From Candidatus Yanofskybacteria bacterium CG10_big_fil_rev_8_21_14_0_10_36_16 (lineage in GTDB: Bacteria > Patescibacteria > Paceibacteria > 2-02-FULL-40-12 > IGHO2-01-FULL-4-A), in assembly GCA_002794035.1 (NCBI GenBank), contig PCXQ01000004.1, forward strand, positions 62,001 to 126,000: a DNA stretch of 64,000 nucleotides, given 5' to 3'. Below are positions 17,561 through 25,428 of the stretch, in pieces. The position numbers and the translations under genes are program-made. Position 1 is the first letter of the stretch; every line of letters begins with the position of its first letter. The notes under the pieces were generated by a model. The model was not told the origin of the DNA. It made no database searches and saw only the letters and a list, made by a program, of their open reading frames with translations.

Positions 17561-18439
17561 TTATTTTGAATGAGTAATACGAAAATCTACTGATGCAAAA
17601 ACACCCATTTTATTTTTACTTGATATTGATGCAGAGGTCCCAGGAGCAACACCCGAAAATTCGTTCTTTACAGGAACAAAACCAACGGAAAATCCCACAT
17701 GAGGGTTCCCCAACCTTACGCCAAAATAATATGATCTCCTTGCATTAACTGATCCAAAATCCTCAACCTTATATTTCTGAAGTGTATTCCAGCGATCCCA
17801 GCCTCGTTCTAATTTAAGTCCATATTTTTGTTCAGACTTATTATAACCTGTAAAAACTGACAAAAATTTATAAGCCCTGCATTCAACTTCAATAAACGGA
17901 GTGACTTCATCATGACCGTAGGAATCATTCCAGTATATTGAATAGTAAACCAGACTAGTGCCTGTTCCACGCTTCTCTTCTCCGTACTGATTTACGGCTC
18001 TATAAGTGCTAAAATCTCCTGCTTTTGGACGTTGAGAGGACAAAGTGCCCTCAATAAAATCAAAACTTGCTCCGCCTCTGAGGGTAACACGATCAAAAGA
18101 ATACTGAGGGGCAACCCTAAAAGAAAAGGATTCCAGCCCAGAGGACGCTGGATCTTTAACTTTGAAATCGTTAAAAGGCACAGTGCGCAAAGCACCCGGC
18201 CTTCCAAACCAGCCGTCACCGCTATGAGTAGGGACTTGCCGTAAACTCGTCGGAATATTCGAAAAAGAAACAGCGCCCGGATTAGAACCTGGGATATTGT
18301 AAAGGCCTTTTACCTCAATCCCTAAACCCGAAGCATCTTTTCCTTTAGCAAAAGTTTTGTTTCCAAAAAATACAAACAGAGCAAAAACAACTGACAAACT
18401 GAGTACTTTTTTCAAGATAACCCCCTTATGTGTTTTCAA
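17561..18439 (-). CDS. Secreted protein, beta-barrel-like, unknown function
   Basis: The 292-residue product has a signal peptide (VLSLSVVFALFVFFGNKTFAKG, cut after about residue 32). It then shows many alternating polar/aromatic strands (FSFRVAPQYSFDRVTLRGGA, YYFGVRLGNPHVGFSVGFVP, MGVFASVDFRITHSK). The pattern resembles outer-membrane beta-barrels, but the last residue is Lys rather than Phe. If the host is a monoderm CPR cell, a barrel would be surprising; a surface beta-sandwich is the alternative. No family is recognised. Confidence 0.7.
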   Translation of the reverse strand: MKTHKGVILKKVLSLSVVFALFVFFGNKTFAKGKDASGLGIEVKGLYNIPGSNPGAVSFSNIPTSLRQVPTHSGDGWFGRPGALRTVPFNDFKVKDPASSGLESFSFRVAPQYSFDRVTLRGGASFDFIEGTLSSQRPKAGDFSTYRAVNQYGEEKRGTGTSLVYYSIYWNDSYGHDEVTPFIEVECRAYKFLSVFTGYNKSEQKYGLKLERGWDRWNTLQKYKVEDFGSVNARRSYYFGVRLGNPHVGFSVGFVPVKNEFSGVAPGTSASISSKNKMGVFASVDFRITHSK

Positions 18440-18566
18440 TAAATACCAAAATTTAGGATACCACTAAATTTAAAGAGCGTCAAACCGAACGAAAAGACTG
18501 TTTTTGATGACAGTCCTACCTAATATAAAGACGACAAAACACAACTTGGAGTTTATTTCTATTAAA

Positions 18567-19324
18567 TCAACTAACCGAAAGACGCTTTCTCTCCACCACG
18601 GCAATACCCCATATAGTGGCAAATATTATAATCAAAAATCCTATCACATTAATAATTGTACCTATAATTTCAGCCTGGTATAAAAGATTAAGGTGGTCCA
18701 ACATATAATACCAATCATGAATCTCTCCACCAACAAGAGGAAGAGCTCTTGTTGGTGCGTCCAAGACCTGTAGAATTCAAACAAAATAACCTTGAGCGGA
18801 TTGAATTTGAGCTGGATTCAAGGCATGAGGAGCGATATGTACTTGATTGTACATGAGCGACAAGTAACGCAGAAGACGGTCCAAATTCAATCAGCCCGAA
18901 GGGAAGCTAAGAAATGGCTGATTTTTTTGTTGCTCCTCCTTGGAGTAGAATCTACACCTTCGTCGTTGCGCCGCAAAATCACCTCATTTTTCAGCTTCTC
19001 AAGATTGTTTGTGTTTGGATTCTACAGGTCCACATATACTGAAACATTAATAAAACTTTGGCCAAGCCACATAGTAACAAGAGATGCCGAATAAAACTGA
19101 TCTTTTTTGAAAAAATAAAAAACAAATAAAGCTGGCATTAATAATTGTAAAAGTGTACCACCGGCAATATAAATAAATTCTCCAAATGGCAAAAACACAA
19201 AATGTCCCGCTTCATGTATTATCAAATCAACGCCATCAAAAAAATGCCAGCCATCAAGACCGGCATATATAAAATAAAAGGCCACAATCATTAATGCCCC
19301 AAGTTTTATATAATGTTTTGACAT
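18567..19324 (-). pseudogene. HEAGH-motif membrane peptidase-like gene split by an inserted element
   Basis: The 5' part (19022-19324) encodes 100 residues with a transmembrane start and the zinc-metallopeptidase-like motif HEAGH (residues 37-41). It ends VSVYVDL plus a stop inside the inserted element. The 3' part (18567-18764) continues in the right sense with DAPTRALPLVGGEIHDWYY and a C-terminal membrane helix. Removing bases 18764-19027 together with one copy of GTCCA restores one frame of about 165 residues (...VSVYVDAPTRALP...). The intact family looks like a small polytopic M50-like protein of unknown substrate. Confidence 0.85.
18764..19027. mobile_element. 264-bp inverted-repeat element, copy A (inserted in a gene)
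   Basis: Left arm CTGTAGAATTCAAAC (18768-18782) and right arm GTTTGGATTCTACAG (19013-19027) are complementary except for one mismatch, and form a longer imperfect stem of about 30 bp. The element is flanked by GTCCA at 18759-18763 and 19028-19032, a likely 5-bp target duplication. It is homologous along its length to copy B (23162-23428). It encodes no credible protein, so it is a MITE-like or structured-RNA-bearing element moved in trans, if mobile. Confidence 0.8.
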
Positions 19325-19421
19325 CTCACTAATATAAAAATACCAGATTACAAATTTTTATAAAAGAAAAGACTCGCCGTGGCGGGACATATTCTTATCG
19401 CCCCGCCTGCGGGTCTATAAT

Positions 19422-19459
19422 AAAACAAAAAACGTCTATTAAAAGACGTTTTTTGTTTT
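19422..19459. terminator. Terminator downstream of tRNA-Pro
   Basis: A perfect 15-bp stem (19422-19436 with 19445-19459), A-rich on one side and T-rich on the other, works on both strands. Confidence 0.85.
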
Positions 19460-19466
19460 ATTGTTG

Positions 19467-19537
19467 TCGGGCCGCCGAGATTCGAACTCGAACTAGATCC
19501 TCCCAAAGGACCCGTGCTACCGTTACACCACGGCCCG
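19467..19537 (-). tRNA. tRNA-Pro (anticodon TGG)
   Basis: Acceptor CGGGCCG/CGGCCCG, anticodon arm GGTCC-TTTGGGA-GGATC giving TGG, T-loop TTCGAAT, A73. CCA is not encoded. Confidence 0.95.
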
Positions 19538-19566
19538 AGCATATATAGAACAATATCATTTTTATA

Positions 19567-19594
19567 TTGAAAAATAAAGGATTTGAGGTATAAT
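19567..19594 (+). promoter_or_regulatory. Promoter of tRNA-Arg
   Basis: The -35 TTGAAA (19567-19572), a 16-bp spacer and the -10 TATAAT (19589-19594) end 13 bases before the tRNA. Confidence 0.8.
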
Positions 19595-19607
19595 GTGATT
19601 ATAAAAT

Positions 19608-19679
19608 GCCCCGGTAGTTCAACGGATAGAACAAGGGACTTCTAATCCCTAAATGAGGGTTCGATTCCTTCCCGGGGTA
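19608..19679 (+). tRNA. tRNA-Arg (anticodon TCT)
   Basis: Acceptor GCCCCGG/CCGGGGT, anticodon arm AGGGA-CTTCTAA-TCCCT giving TCT, T-loop TTCGATT, A73. CCA is not encoded. Confidence 0.95.
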
Positions 19680-19718
19680 CTAAAAACAGGTTGCCCCGCC
19701 TTGGCGGGGCCGAGCATG

Positions 19719-19766
19719 CTGACAAATAACGATGAAGAAGTACTGAGGCCAGTAGGCTGAATGTGC
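19719..19766 (+). ncRNA. 48-nt structured motif downstream of tRNA-Arg (copy 2)
   Basis: It is gap-free homologous (36/48) to the motif after tRNA-His at 14388-14435. The hairpin GGCC-AGTA-GGCT replaces GCGC-AGTA-GCGC in the other copy, so base pairing is kept. It is 39 bases past the tRNA, after a GC-rich hairpin (19694-19710). Confidence 0.6.
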
Positions 19767-19770
19767 TAAT

Positions 19771-19800
19771 AAAAAACACCCCACGAGTGAGGCGTTTTTA
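19771..19800 (-). terminator. Terminator for the TIM-barrel protein gene
   Basis: An imperfect GC-rich hairpin is followed by TTTTTTATT on the minus strand, just past the stop at 19818. Confidence 0.65.
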
Positions 19801-19817
19801 GTTATAAGAACTAAATA

Positions 19818-20543
19818 TTATTTCTCCGCTAAAACATCTAATACATATTGGAATTCCCTTTCTATTTCATTAAGACCAACAACGCTTTCAATAATGATAG
19901 GAACATGACTTAATTTCGCCACCTCTTCAACTAGATTCCTCTGACCTGTCTTAAATAATGGATCGTGATAACCTTGATAACCGCTTAAATGTACATGCCT
20001 TAGTCTTTCCCCAAATGTTGAACCCGCATTTTCATTTATGTATCTCATCCAAAGATTGACTCTATCAATTGATAAAGCATGATTTATATCAAAAACAAAT
20101 CCTGCATTAGACAAACAAAGCATCAACGGCAATAGTTCTTGAGGATATCTGCGATCTTTCTTCCTTTTATCCATGTTTTCTAAAGAATAATTAATACCTA
20201 ACCTTAAAAGAATGTCCGGATGAACCAAGGTATCAGGATGAAAAACAACATTGTCTAACTTTCTAATATCATTCACAAGGTGTATTTTCAAAAATATTTC
20301 GTCCGTCGGCTTAGACATTTCATAAACAACACCTGAAGATGGCGCATGCAAACTAACATAATCAAACCCTTCAAAATCATCAGGATCCAGAGTTTTTACT
20401 GTTTCCAATGTTAAGTCTTTTGCTTTAATAAAATTCAACTCAACAGCATTACAACCAAGATTTCTAATAACCCTTAAAGCATCCTTTATATTAGGTACAT
20501 CTTGATACAAACAGCCAGTTGAGAATCCTACCCGAAAATTCAC
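19818..20543 (-). CDS. Sugar-phosphate isomerase/epimerase-like TIM-barrel protein
   Basis: The 241-residue protein fits the xylose-isomerase-like / AP-endonuclease-2 TIM-barrel fold. It begins with FRVGFSTGCLYQD, then NAVELNF, VSLHAP, VVFHPDTL, YSLENMD, GFVFDINHAL, HVHLSGYQG and PIIIESVVG, one for each expected strand. Candidate metal ligands are the His of VFHPD, Glu of LENMD, Asp/His of DINH and His of HVHL. The substrate cannot be deduced. Upstream is an AGGAGG ribosome binding site. Confidence 0.82.
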   Translation of the reverse strand: MNFRVGFSTGCLYQDVPNIKDALRVIRNLGCNAVELNFIKAKDLTLETVKTLDPDDFEGFDYVSLHAPSSGVVYEMSKPTDEIFLKIHLVNDIRKLDNVVFHPDTLVHPDILLRLGINYSLENMDKRKKDRRYPQELLPLMLCLSNAGFVFDINHALSIDRVNLWMRYINENAGSTFGERLRHVHLSGYQGYHDPLFKTGQRNLVEEVAKLSHVPIIIESVVGLNEIEREFQYVLDVLAEK

Positions 20544-20633
20544 AGAACCTCCTTTTTGTAAAAAAACTACCTATACAATGTATCAGTGACTAGCGTTTTG
20601 GTCAAATTAATGGTAATATATTCCTTGGCAAAG

Positions 20634-20704
20634 GCGGGTATAGTATAGTGGTAGTACGGGACCCTTCCAAGGTCTAAGCAGGGGTTCGAATCCCCTTACC
20701 CGCT
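20634..20704 (+). tRNA. tRNA-Gly (anticodon TCC)
   Basis: Acceptor GCGGGTA/TACCCGC, anticodon arm GGACC-CTTCCAA-GGTCT giving TCC, T-loop TTCGAAT, T73. CCA is not encoded. Confidence 0.95.
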
Positions 20705-20871
20705 CCCGAGTAATCAAAAACCATTTCGCAAGAAGTGGTTTTTGATTATATCTGTGATTGTGCTGGGGTTCAAACGAAGTCGAATCTTCCCTGTTTCTCC
20801 AAGAACGAAGTGATTGGCTACAAACAGCAATGTAGGAGATATTTTGAATATCTCCTGCCCCTTACCCGCTC
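20692..20871. repeat. 14-bp direct repeat of the tRNA-Gly 3' end
   Basis: CCCCTTACCCGCTC occurs at 20692-20705 (the tRNA 3' end) and at 20858-20871. The 152 bp between hold a 13-bp terminator-like hairpin (20711-20748) and a 10-bp hairpin (20834-20856) ending next to the second copy. The arrangement resembles att sites of an element integrated at a tRNA, but nothing codes for protein. Confidence 0.7.
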
Positions 20872-20978
20872 TTATACCAAATTATAACATCCTTCCTGGG
20901 GTGTTTTAATTTTACAAGATCGTGTTGAGGTTCAAGTTGTCCGCCTTTCAGTGGATTGCTATACTCAAATTTTTGTTA

Positions 20979-21007
20979 TTGACAACAATTTTATAAATGA
21001 TTATAAT
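20979..21007 (+). promoter_or_regulatory. Consensus sigma-70-type promoter for the 21061 gene
   Basis: Exact consensus TTGACA (20979-20984), 17-bp spacer, TATAAT (21002-21007). A 5' leader of about 45 bases with an AAAGGAGG ribosome binding site follows. Confidence 0.9.
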
Positions 21008-21060
21008 AATAAAGTAACTTTTTTAAATTAAGTTAAGCAAATTAACAAAGGAGGTCCAAA

Positions 21061-21444
21061 ATGTCAAAAAACAGCAAGGTCCTTAGAATCCTTATTGGGA
21101 TTCTCATAGCACTGGTTCCTGTAGTATTAATGATTCCTGCATGGTATTTTATTTTAAATGGATACCCACTAGCTTGGTTTGCTCTTGGTGGAGCAACATT
21201 TATAATGTTGTTACTTAATAGCAAACTTAGAAAAATAAATGCATCACTGCCCTTGACTTGCTTTATGGGATTTTTGATAGTTGCATTGGGTTCCTTCTCG
21301 GCAATAATAATGGCAGTTGTGTCACTTTTAAGTCTCGAAAATATAAACAACGAAGAAGAACTTCATAGGACACTAACACTAGAAGATTATGTAGAGGAAG
21401 AAATAAACCAAGAAATAACTTCTGCACAAATTTATAAAAAGTAG
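21061..21444 (+). CDS. Hypothetical membrane protein, 127 residues
   Basis: Three hydrophobic segments (about 10-33, 37-53 and 60-85) are followed by an acidic C-terminal tail (YVEEEINQEIT). It is a one-gene unit with a perfect consensus promoter, a strong AAAGGAGG ribosome binding site and a terminator, which suggests high expression. I do not recognise the family. Confidence 0.8.
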   Translation: MSKNSKVLRILIGILIALVPVVLMIPAWYFILNGYPLAWFALGGATFIMLLLNSKLRKINASLPLTCFMGFLIVALGSFSAIIMAVVSLLSLENINNEEELHRTLTLEDYVEEEINQEITSAQIYKK

Positions 21445-21467
21445 AATAGCTCTTATATGCACACGGG

Positions 21468-21500
21468 GGCCAACTCAAACAAAAGAGTTGGCCTATTTTT
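21468..21500 (+). terminator. Rho-independent terminator for the 21061 gene
   Basis: GGCCAACTC (21468-21476) pairs perfectly with GAGTTGGCC (21485-21493), followed by TATTTTT. Confidence 0.9.
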
Positions 21501-21523
21501 ATTGAATTCAAAAAGCTGAATTA

Positions 21524-21548
21524 AACAAAAACCCCGCTTGTGGGGTTT
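21524..21548. terminator. Terminator for the patatin-like gene
   Basis: ACCCCGC-TTG-TGGGGT is flanked by an A-run (left) and T-rich tract (right). It lies six bases past the stop of the minus-strand gene at 21555. Confidence 0.8.
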
Positions 21549-21554
21549 ATTTTA

Positions 21555-22625
21555 TTATTTAGTTCCAATAAAACTTTCTATCATTTCGTGATTTTCCTCT
21601 ATTATTCTATATCCGGTATTCATTCCTTCTATTAAATCCTTTTGTGAAAAATGAGCAAGATCAATTGGTTTAATTTTTTTCTTAGACCTAATTATGACTA
21701 ATTCGGGCAAACTAGGGTTTGTCTCTCTATCCCTACAATAATTATAAATCATAAGATTTGTAAGTTTATTTTCTGTTATTTCTGCTGCCCGACTCATATC
21801 TTCTATCCAATTTCGGGGCGGCTTATCAAAGGTTTCCTTTTCTGGAGTGTACATTAATAAAAAAATGACATCACACCCATGTTTAACAGCTCTGTGAATA
21901 GGAGCATGGCCCAAGATAGCTCCATCTCCCCTTTTTAAATCCTCATTATAGGGAGCACCGAATCTGCCCGGCAATCTAGCACTCAACACAACACCCTGAA
22001 GCAACTCTCGCAAAGTATTAGTCTTATTGCTAAAAACAATCTCATTGCCTGATTTCATATCAGCAACAATAGCTTCGAACAATATGTCCGATCTTCCAAT
22101 GGCTTTAAAATCAAGTTTGTTGCGAAGCAAATTTTCTAAAGGTTTGTTTGAAAAAATTGACTTTGAATATAGAAACTCTTTAATAAGAAAAACCCCCATT
22201 CCCCAAAACAACAATGTTTCTAAAGCTGAGGTTAAAAAATCAAGCTTTGTACTTTTGCACATTGCATCAACTGATTTTTTTTTCAAAATATTTATAAATA
22301 AAGATGTTGGAAAAAGAGCAATAACTGATGCAGGAGCAGAAATTGTCCAAGGCATAGTAAAAATTTCACGATTCTTAAGATTCTTAATCGTCTCCATTAC
22401 TGCTTTAGAATTTGTCTCAGTCCAAGGAAGCATTGAAATCCCTGCGAGCGCACCAGCTGAGGCGCCTATTATAACATCGGGTTTTCTTAGGTGCTCACGC
22501 CAATATTCCAAAGCTCCACAGTGAAGAGGTAAACGCATAAAGGTAGGGGCTAATACGAGCCCTACTTTCTTGTTACCAACATTAACCGTTTCAATCTCTT
22601 CCCCAAGAAAAAGCCTGTCCAGCAC
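21555..22625 (-). CDS. Patatin-like phospholipase
   Basis: The 356-residue protein has the Ser-Asp dyad of patatin lipases: nucleophile elbow GASAG (about 54-58) and the DGA motif (RGDGAILGHAPI, about 232-243). The oxyanion-hole motif, usually GGGxRG, is altered to GLVLAPTFMRLPLHCG. A hydrophobic insertion (about 110-155) may touch the membrane. It likely hydrolyses acyl esters of lipids. It is a single gene with its own terminator. CPR cells that scavenge lipids could use such an enzyme (inference). Confidence 0.85.
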   Translation of the reverse strand: MLDRLFLGEEIETVNVGNKKVGLVLAPTFMRLPLHCGALEYWREHLRKPDVIIGASAGALAGISMLPWTETNSKAVMETIKNLKNREIFTMPWTISAPASVIALFPTSLFINILKKKSVDAMCKSTKLDFLTSALETLLFWGMGVFLIKEFLYSKSIFSNKPLENLLRNKLDFKAIGRSDILFEAIVADMKSGNEIVFSNKTNTLRELLQGVVLSARLPGRFGAPYNEDLKRGDGAILGHAPIHRAVKHGCDVIFLLMYTPEKETFDKPPRNWIEDMSRAAEITENKLTNLMIYNYCRDRETNPSLPELVIIRSKKKIKPIDLAHFSQKDLIEGMNTGYRIIEENHEMIESFIGTK

Positions 22626-22704
22626 AAATCACCTCTTATTATGTTTTTAATGTTTCTAATTAATATATAGCTCCAATTTTAATAACAATCAAGTATTGAA
22701 ATAA

Positions 22705-22733
22705 AACAAAAAATCCCGTTAGGGATTTTTTGT
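22705..22733 (-). terminator. Terminator downstream of HU
   Basis: AAAATCCC-GTTA-GGGATTTT, flanked by A-run and T-run, about 65 bases past the HU stop. Confidence 0.8.
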
Positions 22734-22797
22734 TGAAGTGTAAAACGGTCAAGCAAGCTTACCGTTAAATAGTATTTTGGATCCCAAATACTACTTT

Positions 22798-23076
22798 CTA
22801 GAGAACAGCTTCTTTTAAGGCTTTTGCTGGAAGGAATTTTACCTTCTTGGAAGCCTTGATCTGGATAGTTTCACCTGTTCTTGGGTTCCTACCTGTTCTT
22901 GCAGGCCTGTCTGCAACTTTAAAGGTTCCAAATCCTGAAAAAGCAATTTTGTCGCCTGATTTCATGATTTTGGTAACTTCATCTAAAAATGCATCTACCC
23001 ATTCATTGGCGTCTTTTTTAGTTACACTCATTTTATCTGCCAATGATTGTACAAATTGATTCTTTTTTACTGGCAT
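22798..23076 (-). CDS. hup: HU-family DNA-binding protein
   Basis: The 92-residue nucleoid protein starts at MPVKKNQFVQ (ATG 23074-23076). The alternative start 60 bases upstream would extend across the promoter. It has the full HU fold: helical N-terminal dimerisation part, GFGTFKVADRPARTGRNPRTG (the DNA-binding beta arm, split by the RNPRTG tip) and a C-terminal helix. It is a single gene with its own promoter and terminator. Confidence 0.95.
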   Translation of the reverse strand: MPVKKNQFVQSLADKMSVTKKDANEWVDAFLDEVTKIMKSGDKIAFSGFGTFKVADRPARTGRNPRTGETIQIKASKKVKFLPAKALKEAVL

Positions 23077-23121
23077 AATTTTATTAGAACTGTTTTTTAT
23101 AACAATTCCATTTAATGATTG

Positions 23122-23151
23122 ATTATATCGACCCAAGGAATATTATTGTAA
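23122..23151 (-). promoter_or_regulatory. Promoter of the HU gene
   Basis: On the minus strand: -35 TTACAA (23146-23151), 18-bp spacer, -10 TATAAT (23122-23127). The -35 box ends 10 bp from the inverted-repeat element copy B. Confidence 0.65.
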
Positions 23152-23161
23152 TTCCTATTTG

Positions 23162-23428
23162 GGAGGGTAGGATACAAACTTTTATCAACTGAGCGGAGCT
23201 GATTTTAATCTTATTAGAGACGTGGGGAGTAATGTGTACTTGATGGTACATGAACGACGAACAACAAAGAATAAGGTTAAAATCAGCCCGCCCGAAGGGA
23301 ACCCCAAAAATGATAGATTTCTTCGTTGCTCCTCCTCAATGTAGAAAAATCTACATTTTCGTCGTCGCGCCTAGAACTATCTCATTTTTGAACTTCTCAG
23401 GTTGATGAAAGTTTGTATCCTACCCTCC
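23162..23428. mobile_element. 267-bp inverted-repeat element, copy B
   Basis: Terminal arms GGAGGGTAGGATACAAAC (23162-23179) and GTTTGTATCCTACCCTCC (23411-23428) are perfect complements and continue as an imperfect ~30-bp stem. The inside aligns with copy A through shared blocks (TGAGCGGA, GTACTTGAT, CGAAGGGAA, GTTGCTCCTCC, CTCATTTTT). Predicted internal arms are kept by paired changes. It fills most of the gap between rny and hup. Confidence 0.75.
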
Positions 23429-23508
23429 TTTTTAACAATATCACCTAAAAACACAACAAATACAAGGAGATTTATACACAGGCCCCGCCAAAAGGGTAAA
23501 TCGTAATT

Positions 23509-25041
23509 TTAGCGAGCATATTCTATGGCCCTAGTTTCCCTTATGACGGTAACCTTAATTTCTCCTGGATATTGCATTTCATCCTGTATTTTCTTTGCAA
23601 TATCACGAGAAAGTTTAATTGCTGTCAAATCATCAATGTCTGAAGGAGTAACAAATACCCTTAATTCTCTACCAGCCTGTATGGCATATGTTTTTTCTAC
23701 TCCATCAAATGAATTTGCTATGTTTTCGAGATCTTCCAAACGTTTTAGATATGCTTCTACCGTATCCCTTCTCGCACCGGGTCTTCCGCCAGATATAGCA
23801 TCTGCGGCTTGAACCAATCTTGATTCAATTGATGAATATGGATATTCCTCATGATGCGCCTCCATGGCTCCAATAACTCTTTCATCAACATTGAATTTCT
23901 TAAGTATTTTCCTACCAATCTCAACATGAGTTCCTTGAACTTCATGATCAACAGCTTTACCAATATCGTGAAATAACGCTCCTTTTTTAGCCACCATTAC
24001 ATTAGCACCTATTTCTTCAGCCAACATGCCTGCTATGTGTGCCATCTCAATTGAATGCAAAAGAACATTTTGACCGTAACTTGTTCTAAAAGCCAAACGG
24101 CCAAGCAAAAATACCAATTTGGGGTCAAACGTACCAACACCAACCTCCAAAAGGGCAGCTTCTCCAGCCTGTCTTATTTTTTCATTTATTTCTTCTTTAG
24201 ATTTTTCAACCACCTCCTCTATTCTAGCTGGATGTATTCTGCCGTCTGCGATGAGCTTATCAATTGCAGTTTTTGCAATTTGCCTTCTAACAGGATCAAA
24301 TCCTGAAACAACAAGCGCCTCGGGTGTGTCATCAATTATCACATCCACCCCGGTCAGTCTTTCTATTGTTTTTATGTTTCTGCCCTCCTTTCCAATTATT
24401 TTCCCTTTCACATCATCTGAAGGCAAGCTAACGACTGTTGAGGTAACGTCTGCAATCTGAGAGCTGGAATAACGCTGAATAGCTAATGTAACTACTTCGC
24501 GTGCCCTTTTTTCAATTTCTGCATTATTATCCTGTTCTAGTTTCTTAATCTTATTCAAAAGATCATTGCTATATTCTTTTTCTGTATTTTTTAAAAGCAA
24601 TTCCATAGCTTCATCCTTTTTCATTCCTGCGACCCTTTCAATTTCGTTTTTCTGCTTTTCTACACCTGCAGCCATTTCAGTTTTAAGTTTTTCTATTTGT
24701 TGACCCTTTTGAATCAAAGTTTCTTTTTGTTTCTCAAGATCAACTAATTTACCGTCGAGTTCTTCCTCTCTTTTCGCTACAATTTTTTCAAGACCCATTA
24801 ATTGTTGCCTCCTTTCGGTTTCTTCTTTTTTTGCATCTTCCAAAAGTTTGAGAGATTTGTTTTTGGCTTCCAGCAGTAAATCTTGAGACTTAGATTTAGC
24901 ATCAGTAAGCATAGCCTCAGCTTTTGCATTTGCTGAAGCTACTCTTTTGCTAATTAAAACACGGCTCAAAAAATAGCCGGCTATTAAACCCAAAACAAGG
25001 GCACCTATTAGCCCTAGGATTGAATATAATTCTAATTCCAT
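23509..25041 (-). CDS. rny: Ribonuclease Y
   Basis: The 510-residue membrane-bound endoribonuclease starts mRNA decay. In order: an N-terminal membrane helix (about 6-27), a long coiled coil (about 35-190), a KH domain with GKEGRNI (217-223), and an HD domain with catalytic H358/D359 in HDIGKAVDHE. The length matches the family. Start ATG 25039-25041. Confidence 0.96.
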   Translation of the reverse strand: MELELYSILGLIGALVLGLIAGYFLSRVLISKRVASANAKAEAMLTDAKSKSQDLLLEAKNKSLKLLEDAKKEETERRQQLMGLEKIVAKREEELDGKLVDLEKQKETLIQKGQQIEKLKTEMAAGVEKQKNEIERVAGMKKDEAMELLLKNTEKEYSNDLLNKIKKLEQDNNAEIEKRAREVVTLAIQRYSSSQIADVTSTVVSLPSDDVKGKIIGKEGRNIKTIERLTGVDVIIDDTPEALVVSGFDPVRRQIAKTAIDKLIADGRIHPARIEEVVEKSKEEINEKIRQAGEAALLEVGVGTFDPKLVFLLGRLAFRTSYGQNVLLHSIEMAHIAGMLAEEIGANVMVAKKGALFHDIGKAVDHEVQGTHVEIGRKILKKFNVDERVIGAMEAHHEEYPYSSIESRLVQAADAISGGRPGARRDTVEAYLKRLEDLENIANSFDGVEKTYAIQAGRELRVFVTPSDIDDLTAIKLSRDIAKKIQDEMQYPGEIKVTVIRETRAIEYAR

Positions 25042-25313
25042 ATTATTTTTTAGACAGATAAACCAGGGGTTCGCTTAAGACAAAATGATGACAATTATAG
25101 CGAACCTTAAAACCTCGAGACAGATGTCTTTAAGAATTTCCACGCCTTCAATAGTGGACTATGATTTGAAGTTGAAATTATTATTTTATCCACAATATAA
25201 GTAAAAATCACGTATTTCCTGTCTGAGAGGCCTGTTTTGCTGTATAAGTTAAATAGTTAAAGTTTAAATAAGACCTTGTTTTTATGCTATCACAGCGTGT
25301 ATTAAGTATCAAG

Positions 25314-25371
25314 CCCTGGATTATTATTTCTTGTCATGCCTTCATGGCTTTACAAAAATAATAATCCAGGG
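25314..25371. repeat. 16-bp perfect inverted repeat upstream of gpmI
   Basis: CCCTGGATTATTATTT (25314-25329) is perfectly complementary to 25356-25371, with a 26-base loop. It is 57 bp upstream of the gpmI start, in a 387-bp gap. It may be a leader hairpin of gpmI or a terminator-like structure for an upstream transcript. The rest of the gap (25042-25313) shows nothing I can identify. Confidence 0.65.
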
Positions 25372-25428
25372 GCCCCAACGTACAAACAGTGCTTATATAT
25401 TTATGTGCTTATGTGTTAAAATAATAAT

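Noticed and set aside
18792..19094. Plus-strand 100-codon frame inside the inverted-repeat element
   Set aside because: It spans the element border, has no ribosome binding site and is explained by the structured non-coding repeat.
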